Assembly (NCBI RefSeq): GCF_027925525.1
Contig: NZ_BSDJ01000008.1
Coordinates: forward strand, 220,383-284,382
Reading direction: 5' to 3'
Origin: Paenibacillus tyrphae
GTDB taxonomy: Bacteria; Bacillota; Bacilli; Paenibacillales; NBRC-103111
Length of the DNA: 64,000 bases
This document shows positions 43,235-52,900 of this stretch, piece by piece. The translations under genes were made by a program, and so were the position numbers. Under the pieces are notes generated by a model that made no database searches, was not told the origin of the DNA, and saw only the letters and a list, made by a program, of their open reading frames with translations. Each line of letters begins with the position of its first letter. Within the stretch, counting starts at the first letter, position 1.

Positions 43235-43960
43235 CTATACCAAATGGGACTCCACCCGGGTGCCGGACGTTTTTTCGGCGATCTGCCGCAGGATTGCTTG
43301 GATGCCTTTGATGTTTTCTTCGACGAAACCGGATTCCAGCACCTCGTCGTGATTGCCGATCAACGGATATTCCGCATAGCGTCCTTCTGTCGCCTCCTTC
43401 CATAGCAAGCGGTTGCCCTGCGCCGCATCCTCCGCGCCGGTGCCGGCGGCCACGAAGCCGTGGATGTCGGCCCGGACCGTTCCCGTATTCAGCAGCGCGT
43501 TCTTGTACATGGCGTAGTCATATATTTTTTGCTTGTACGTCTCCGTCAAAATTTGCTTGTACGGTTCGGAGATTTGCTCCAGAAGAAGATCAATTTCCCG
43601 GACCGTTTCCTCTCGGGTCAAGTCAATGATTTCGCTGCTCTTGACCGAATCGATCATGATGATGTCGGACACCGCATAGCCTTTGCTTTCCAGCGCTTTG
43701 GCCACTTCGTGCGCCAGATTGCCTCCTGACGAGTAGCCGAGCAGGACGTAAGGCTGCTTGTCTTGAATGCTGACGATATGCTCCACGTAGCGCTCCAGCA
43801 GCTCCTCCTCATGCCCGCAGTTCTGGATGAAATCGAGGCCGTAGACGACGCACCGGTCTTCCAGCAGTCTGGCCATCTCGGCAAAAGCAAGGCCGTAACC
43901 GATCATCGGAGGGAAGCAGAACAGGTTGAGCGGACCGCTCTCGTTTAACTTGACGACCGG
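43235..43960 (-). other. Thioesterase domain of the NRPS
   Basis: Type I thioesterase at the end of the assembly line, starting around NLFCFPPMIGYG. The nucleophile Ser3475 is in GYSSGGN, followed by Asp in IMIDS and His in NHDEV. It releases the peptide by hydrolysis or cyclisation; which of the two cannot be told from the sequence. Confidence 0.9.
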
Positions 43961-46900
43961 ATAACCGGCGTTCCGCTCCAGCTCGGATTTCATCAGCTCG
44001 CGCGCGAGCCCTTCGATCGTCGGCGATTCGAATACGGCGCGAATCGGCAGCTCGACGCCCGTCTCCCGATGCATTTTGCGCACCAATTCCAGCACCTTGA
44101 GCGAATGCCCTCCCAAGGCGAAGAAATTGTCCTTCACCCCAGCGCGAGTAACACCCAGCACCTCCTGCCAGATCTGCGCCAGCCGTTCTTCCGTCCCCGT
44201 GCGGGGCGCGGTATACTCCGTTCCCGTCCGTATGCTTCCGTCCGGAGCGGGCAGCGCCTTGCGGTCGATTTTTCCGCTGGAAGTTAGCGGCATCTGCTCC
44301 ACAGGCACAAAATACGCCGGAACCATGTACCCCGGCAGCACCGCGGCCAAGGCATCCCGAAGCTCGCCAGCGGCAAGCTCCCGGTCCCCGGTGACATACG
44401 CGCACAGCTGCTGTCCGCCTTCATCCGCGATCGCAACGACGACGGCTTCCCGGACGGACGGCAGCTTCATCAGCTGCGCCTCCACCTCGCCAAGCTCGAT
44501 CCGGTAGCCGCGGATTTTGACCTGGTCATCGATGCGGCCCGCGAATTCGATCGTGCCGTCCGGCAGCCATCTCGCCCAATCGCCCGTGCCGTACATCCGC
44601 TCGCCCGGCACGAACGGATTGGCGACAAACTTTTCCGCCGTCAGCTCCGGACGGTTCAGGTACCCATGGGCCAGCCCGTCGCCGGAAATATACAGCTGGC
44701 CCAGCACGCCTACAGGCTGCAGTTGTTGATGCCGGTTCAAAATATAGGCCGTGGTATTGTGGATCGGCTTTCCTAACGTAACCGGAGCTCCTGCTTCACA
44801 TTGGCCGGCAAGCACATCGATCGTTGTCTCGGTCGGACCGTAATGGTTGTGAAGCGCGTAGCCTTTACGAACCAGCTTTTCTTTCAAGGAGTCCTCCAGC
44901 CGCTCTCCTCCGCAAATTAAGACACGCAGGGAAGGGTGCATCTCTTCGTCTTCCTCGGCCAGAAACTCCCGCATGAGCGCTTGGGGAAGATCCAGGATTT
45001 GGATTTCATTGGCAGCTATATAATCCAAAAGACGCCGCTTGCTCAAAAGTGTCTCCTTGCGGATAACGTGCAGCTCGCCGCCGTGCAGCAGCATGCCGAA
45101 CATTTGCTCCACGCTGGGATCGAACGTATATTCCGCCGTCAAAATCATGCGCGGCCGGACTTGTCCGAAATACCGGGCATGGAACCAATGGATTGTATTG
45201 ATGACGCTGCGGTGCGCGACCATAACCCCTTTAGGCTGCCCCGTCGTTCCCGACGTATAGAGCACGTAGATCAGGCCGTCCGGCCCGCTGGCATGCTCCA
45301 GATTCGAACCGTCGTCTCCGTAGGCCTGCGGGTCGTCCAGCGCGATGATTTTGCCGCCAAAAGATACCCGCTCCTGCAAACGGTCTTGCAGCAGCAAAAG
45401 CTGTGCGCCCGAGTCTTCCAGCATGTAGCGAATCCGTTCCTCCGGATATTCAGGATCGATCGGCACATAAGCGCCTCCGGCTTTGAGAATCGCCAGTACG
45501 CCGACGATCATCTCAAGTGAGCGCTCCGCCATAATCGCAACAAGCTTGTCCGGCTGCACGCCTTGGGCCCGCAGCGTATGCGCCAACCGGTTCGCCCGCT
45601 CGTTCAGCTCGCGGTAAGTCAGCCGCTCATCTTCCCAGACGACCGCCGTCCGGTCCGGCGTACGCGCCGCCTGCTCTTCGAACAGGCTGTGCACGGTCCG
45701 CTCCCGCGGATAATCCGCCGCCGTCTCGTTGAACGCCCGGGCGAGCCGCTCCTTTTCCTCCGGCGTCGCCAGCTCCAGCTCGCTCACGCGAAGGTGCGGG
45801 TTCTCCGTGACCTGCTCCAGAACATAGACAAAATGCCCCTGAATCCGACGAATATCGTCCATATCGTAGGCCAGCGTATTGTAGCCGAAGCTCACCCGGA
45901 TCTCTTCGCCCGGCAGCACCACCAGGTTGAAGTCGTAATTCGTCTGCTCGAATACCGACACGTTGGCGATCTCAAAAGCGGCCTCCTCCTCGGGGCTTCC
46001 GAGCTGCTCCACCTGCTCCTCTACGGGGTAGTTTTCGAATACCATAATGTGGCTGATCAAATCGTGCTTTTGCTCAGTCAGCGCCTGAATCTCGAACAGC
46101 GGATACGTATCGTAGGCGTTGGAGGCCAGCGCTTGCTCCTGGGTCCTTCTCATCGCTTCCGCGAATGTCTCTTCCGCCTCGCAGCGGATGCGCACCGGGA
46201 TCGTGTTGATAAACAAGCCGACGATCCCTTCCACTCCTTGAATATCCGATGGCCTGCCCGATACGACGCTGCCGAACACGGCGTCTCCGCTGTTGTTGTA
46301 CTTTTGCAAAACGACACCCCACGCGGTCTGCATCAGCGTATTCACGGTCACCTGATGCTTCTTCGCCGTCCGGTTCATCCGCTCGGTGAGCGACTTGCCC
46401 AGCCCGCAGCTCCATTCGCCCGGACCATAGCCCTCCGCCTCGCGTGGCTTCGTTCGCGGCAGCGCCGTCCGCTGCTCGCAGCCGGACAAGTAATCGCGCC
46501 AATAGGCGGCGGCCGCCTCGCCGTCCTGAGCTTCCAGCCATTCGATAAAGCGACTGTACGGTACCGCGGGGGCAAGCTCGGGCTGTCTTTGCTCCCGGAT
46601 GGCGTTATAGCCTTCGAACACTTCCTTGTTCACCAGAGACAGGCACCAGCCATCCATGACGATGTGATGGAAGCTCCAGACAAAGCGGTACGCCCGTTCC
46701 CCGGTACGCAGGATCGATACGCGAATCAGCATGTCCCGGCTCAGGTCGAAGCCTTTTGCCTTGTCCGCGATTTCAAAAGCTTGTACATAATCGCTGCACT
46801 CCGCTTCCTCCATCCCGCGCAAGTCCTCGTAGTGGAAGCCGCAGTCCCTGCGCCGGTAGACGACCTGCAGCGGCTCCGTTCCCCGGTCGGTATAAAAATT

Positions 46901-49900
46901 GGTCCGCAGCGCCCCGTGCCGGCGTACCAGCAAGTTCAAGCTTTGGGCAAAAGCCTCGACGTCGAAGCTTCCCTGCAGATCGTAGGTCACCTGTTCGAAA
47001 TAAGCCGACGATTGCCGGTCGAATTGGCTGTAGAACAGCATTCCTTTCTGCATCGGAGTGAGCGCGTACACGTTCTCGATCTCACCGGCGGCTCCCGCCT
47101 GTTCCGCAAGCCGATCCAGCTCTTCGATGGTTAGCCTTTTATACGAAATGTCGCTCGGCGTCAGCTCCGGCCGCTCCTTAGAAGCGCAATGTTCAACGAC
47201 TTCCCGCAAGCTCGCTTCCAACAGCCCGGCCAGCCGCTCCATCGTTTCCTTGCGGTACGTTTGGCCGCTGTAGCTGATTGTCAGCTCAAGCACGCCGCCC
47301 GAGATCATGCCGTTAATATCGAGCGTATAGGCTCTGACCATGCTCGGGCCGATCGGCGCACCGCTGGAATAAGGGGAGGCGTGAAGCGCATTGCCCTCCA
47401 TATCCTGGTCGAACTGCCCCAAATAGTTAAAGCTGATCTCCGGCCGCACCGCGAACGCTTCGCCCTCCCGGGGGGCCGACAAATAGCGGAGGATTCCGTA
47501 GCCAATCCCCTTTTGCGGAATTTGGCGCAGCCCTTCCTTGACCCGCTTGATCCGTTGCGGCACATCTTGACCCGCGCCCATTTCCAGCACGACCGGAAAC
47601 TGGGTCGTAAACCAGCCTACGGTGCGCGTAATATCGACGTCCGGAAAAATGGCTTCCCGCCCATGGCCTTCCAGATTGACGAGCACCCGTTCCATCCCGG
47701 TCCACCGGTGAACGGCCATACCCACGGCCGTGAGCAGCAAATCGTTCACTTCGGTGTTGTAAGCGCGGTGCGCCTGCTTGAGCAACTGCTCCGTTTCCAG
47801 CGCCGTCCATACCGCTGTAACGGCTTCGCTTTCCGCGAGGAGCGGCCTGCTCTGCCGATCCGGCGGCTCGTCCTTAGGCAGCGGCTCGTACCCGGCCTGC
47901 GCGATATGCCGCCAATAGGCTCGTTCGCGCTCCATGGCCGGGCCGTCGGCATAAAGGGACAGCCGCTCCGCCCACAGCCGGAACGAATCCGTCTTGTGCG
48001 GGAGGCGGATCGTCTCGCCTTGGCCGGCTTGCTCGTAGGCGCTCGCCAGATCCTCGAACAGAATGCGCCAGGACACCCCGTCCACGACCAAATGGTGAAT
48101 GACGATCAGCAGATGGTCTCCGTCCGCGCAGCGGAACAGTCCCAGCTTCATGAGCGGTCCGTCGCTCAGGTCGATGCCGCTTTGAATCTCGTTCGCCTTC
48201 GCTTCGATCGCCGCTGCGCAGTCCGCTTCGCCCATGAAATCGGCGATGTCCAGCGTGAATGGCTCGCCCTCGTCAACGCCCCGGTTCCATGCGGCGTAAC
48301 CGCCGTTTTCTGTCCTGTGGTACACGGTACGCAGCGCGTCGTGATGCCCGACGATATGGCGCATTGCCTGACGGAGCGCCACTTCGTCGAAGCCGTCCTT
48401 CCGGTAAAACATCACCGCCTGGTTAAAATGATGCGGCTCAGCCGGCTCCTGCCCGAAATACCAATGCTGAATCGGCGTCAGCTTCACGCTGCCCGCAACT
48501 TCCCCTTGGTCGGCGATGCGGCTTACCGGCTGCACGACTCCGCTGAGCCCGGCTATGGTCGGGAATTGGAACAAGTCTTTCATTTCCAGCTTGTAGCCCG
48601 CTTGGAACAACCGGGAGGAAATTTGAATCGATTTAATCGAATCGCCCCCGAGATCGAAGAAGTTGTCCATAATTCCAACCGTTTTAACTCCCAAGACCGA
48701 CTGCCATACCGACGCCAGCGTCTGCTCAATGTCGGTCCGCGGGGCCACATATTCCGTTCCCGTCTGGACGTTTCCTTCCGGCGCCGGCAGCGCCCGGCGG
48801 TCCACTTTGCCGTTCGGCGTCAGCGGAATCCGCTCCACCTGCACGAAATACGACGGTACCATGTATCCCGGCAGCTCCTGGGACAGCGCGCTGCGCATCT
48901 CACTTGCGCTCAACTCGGCTTCCGCCGCAAAGTACGCACACAGCTGCTTCTGCCCCTGCTCGTCCTCCCGCGCGATCACGACCGCTTCCCGCACGCCTTC
49001 CACGCGCAGCAGTTGTGCTTCCACCTCGCCCAGCTCGATCCGGTACCCCCGGATTTTCACCTGCTCATCGATCCGGCCTTTGTACTCCAGCGTCCCGTCT
49101 GCGCGCCAGCACACCAAGTCTCCCGTCCGGTAGCAGCGCTCTCCCTCGCGCACCGGGCTCGCGATAAACTTCTCCGCCGTCAGCTCCGGGCGGTTCAGGT
49201 AGCCCCGCGCCACCCCGTCTCCGCCGACGATCAGCTCGCCCCACGCTCCGACCGGCTGCAGCTTCATCTCCCGATCGACCACATAAGCCGTCGAATTTGC
49301 AATCGGACGGCCGATCGGCACCGCTTCCGTCTGCTCCCCTACAATCGCATGCGTCGTCGAGAACGTCGTATTTTCCGTCGGACCGTAGCCGTTGACCAAA
49401 CTCAGCTCCGGATTGTCCCGCACCACCCGGTTGATGTGCGATACCGACAGCACGTCCCCGCCTACGATCAGCGTCTTCATGCTCCCGAACAGTCGGCTGT
49501 TCTGCTGCGTCAATTGGTTAAACAACGGCGCAGTCAGCCACATCGTCGTGATGCCGCACTGCCGGATCGCTTCCTCCAGCCGGTCCGCATTCAAAATCAC
49601 GTCACTGCCGACCAAATACAGCTGCCCGCCGTTCAGCAGCGCTCCCCAGATTTCAAACGTCGACGCGTCGAATACGACAGCTCCCGTCTGCAAAATGCGC
49701 GTCGTTTCGTCCAATCGCACGTAATTCGTATTTTTTACTAACCGGACCACGTTGCGGTGCTCGACCATGACGCCCTTCGGCTTGCCCGTCGTTCCCGACG
49801 TATAGATCACATAGGCCAGATCTTCCGGCCCGCTTACCGACTCCATGTTCGAGCCATCGTCATGATAAGCTCCTTCATCGCTCAGGTCGACGACCGTTCC

Positions 49901-52900
49901 CGCAAAGTCCGTGCGCACAAGTTCCCGCCGCTGCGTCAGCAGCAGCTTGGCCCCCGAATCGTCCAGCAGGTAGCGGATGCGCTCCTCCGGATAGTCCGGA
50001 TCGACCGGGACGTACGCGCCTCCGGCCTTCAAAATCGCCAACACCCCGACCACCATCTCAACGGAACGCTCGGCCAAAATGGCGACAGGCTCGTCGCGCT
50101 CTACCCCTGCGGCCCGCAGTGTCCGCGCCAGACGGTTCGCCCGCTCGTTCAGCTCGCGATAGGTTAGCTTCGCGTCTTCGCACACGACCGCCGTCTGCTC
50201 CGGCGTCCGCTCCGCCTGTGCTTCGAACAGCGCGCCGATGCTCTGTTCCCGCGGATAATCCGCCGTCGTAGCGTTGAATTGCTCGACAATTTGCGCTTTG
50301 TCCTGAGGCGTCGCGATCTGGATCGCCGATAGGGTTGTTTGCGGATCGGCGATAACCGCATCGACAAGCCGGATCAAGTGCTCCGCCATCCGTTCCACGG
50401 TCTCCCGCTTGTAAAGCGCGGTGGCGTATTCGAAGCCGCAGCCGATCGTCTCCCCATCCTCAGACGCGTGAAAGCTCAAGTCGAACTTCGCCACCGTGTG
50501 CTCCTGCGGATAAGGGGCCAATTGCAGACCGTCGATCCGCTGCTCCTTTTGCTCCGTATTTTGCAGCACGAACAACGTATCGAACAGCGGGTTGCGGCTC
50601 ATATCCCTCGGGATATTAAGCTTTTCAACCAGTTCTTCGAACGGGTAATCCTGATTTTCGTAAGCGTGCAGCGCATGTTCTCTGACGTCCTGCAAATAAG
50701 CGAGGAACGTCTTCTCCCCTGACGGATAATTGCGGATCGCCAAAGTGTTGACGAACATGCCGATCAAGCCGCCCAAGTCCGCATGCGGCCGGCCAGCAAT
50801 CGGGGTCCCGACCACGATATCCTCCTGCCCGCTGTATTTGCCGAGCAATGCGGTATACGCCGCAAGCAGCACCATGTACAGCGTCGTCCCGTTTTGCGCC
50901 GCAAGCCGCCGAAGTCCTTCGCTTTGTCCGCGGTTAAGGACAAACTCAAATACGCTGCCGCTAAAGCTCCGTACCGCAGGACGCGCGTAATCGGTAGGCA
51001 AGTCGAGCACGGGTAGCTCCCCGGAGAAAACATCCAGCCAATAGCTCTCCTGTCGGCGGTAACGATCGCTTTGTTTTTGTCCCTGCTGCCATACGGCATA
51101 ATCCTTATACTGAATCGCAAGCGGCGGCAAGTCCTCCCGTCCGTACAATCGGACAAACTCTTGAACAAGAACGCCTATGGACGTTCCGTCGGAAATAATA
51201 TGATGCATGTCGAACATTAGAATATGCCGATCCTGCCCGGTTTCGATCAGCCCGGCCCGGAACAGCGGAGCCTGCGTCAGATCGAATGGACGCACAAACC
51301 GTTGCACGAGCCCGGCGGCTTCTTCTTCACCGGCTTGCATGAACTCGACGGAAAAACCGACCTCTTGATGCACCCGTTGAACCGGTTCGCCGCCATTGAC
51401 CGTGTCAAAGCTGGTGCGCAGCGTTTCGTGACGCGCAATGAGACGGCGGAACGTCTCCTCCATCCGGGCGCGGTCGAGCGGCCCGTCCAGCTTCATCACG
51501 CCCGGCATATTGTAACTGAGCCCGGCGCCGGAAAACTGCTGCAGCAGGTACATCCGTTTTTGGGCCGAGGACACCGGATAATAGTCACTCTCTGCGACAA
51601 CCGATATGGAGGCGTACGCAGTTTGTTCCATCGCTTCGATCACCTGCGCAAGCTGTTCGATGGTCGGATGCTGGAACACATCGCGAAGCTGCACGTTCTT
51701 CTGCATTTCTTTTTGAATGATCGAAACGAGGTTGGTCGCCCGCAAAGAATGCCCTCCGAGATCAAAGAAATTATCTTTGATCCCTACGACCGAAAGCTCC
51801 AGCACATTTTTCCAAATGTCGGCCAACTGCGCTTCCAGCATCGTTCGCGGTGCCACGAATTCAGTTCCCGTCTGAACGCTTCCTTTCGGCGCGGGCAGCG
51901 CTCTGCGGTCCACTTTGCCGTTCGGTGTCAGCGGAATCCGCTCCATCTGCACGAAATACGACGGCACCATGTAGCCCGGCAGTTCCTGCGACAGCGCGCT
52001 GCGTATTTCACTTGCGCTCAACTCAGCTTCCGCCGCAAAGTACGCACACAGCTGCTTCTGCCCCTGCTCGTCCTCCCGCGCGATCACGACCGCTTCCCGC
52101 ACGCCTTCTACGCGCAGCAGCTGCGCTTCCACCTCGCCTAGTTCAATCCGGTAGCCCCGGATTTTCACCTGCTCGTCGATCCGCCCTTTGTACTCCAGCG
52201 TCCCGTCCTCACGCCAGCGCGCTAGGTCTCCCGTCCGGTAGCAGCGCTCTCCCTCGCGCACCGGGCTGGCGGTAAACTTCTCCGCCGTCAGCTCCGGGCG
52301 GTTCAAGTAGCCGCGCGCCACCCCGTCTCCGCCGACGATCAGCTCGCCCCACGCTCCGACCGGCTGCAGCTTCATCCCGCGGTCGACCACATAAGCCGTC
52401 GAATTCGCGATTGGGCGGCCGATCGGCACCGCTTCCGTCTGCTCGCCGACAATCGCATACGTCGTCGAGAACGTCGTATTTTCCGTCGGACCGTAGCCGT
52501 TGATCAGACTCAAACCCGGATTGTCCCGCAGCACCCGGTTGATATGCGGCACCGACAGCACGTCCCCGCCCACGATCAGCGTCTTCATGTCTCCAAACAG
52601 ACGGCTGTTCTGCTGCGTCAGCTGATTGAACAACGGCGCGGTCAGCCACATCGTCGTGATTCCATACTGCCGGATCGCTTCTTCCAGCCGGTCCGCATTC
52701 AAAATCACGTCGCTGCCGACCAAATACAGCTGACCGCCGTTCAGCAGCGCTCCCCAGATTTCAAACGTTGACGCGTCGAATACGACAGCCCCCGTCTGCA
52801 AAATGCGCGTCGTTTCGTCCAACCGTACGTAATTCGTATTTTTTACTAACCGGACCACATTGCGGTGCTCGACCATGACGCCCTTCGGCTTGCCCGTCGT

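Noticed and set aside
47189..49741. 850-codon and other long plus-strand frames opposite the NRPS genes
   Set aside because: The minus strand codes continuous E, C, A and T domains with all motifs; the plus frames have no ribosome sites or known domains.
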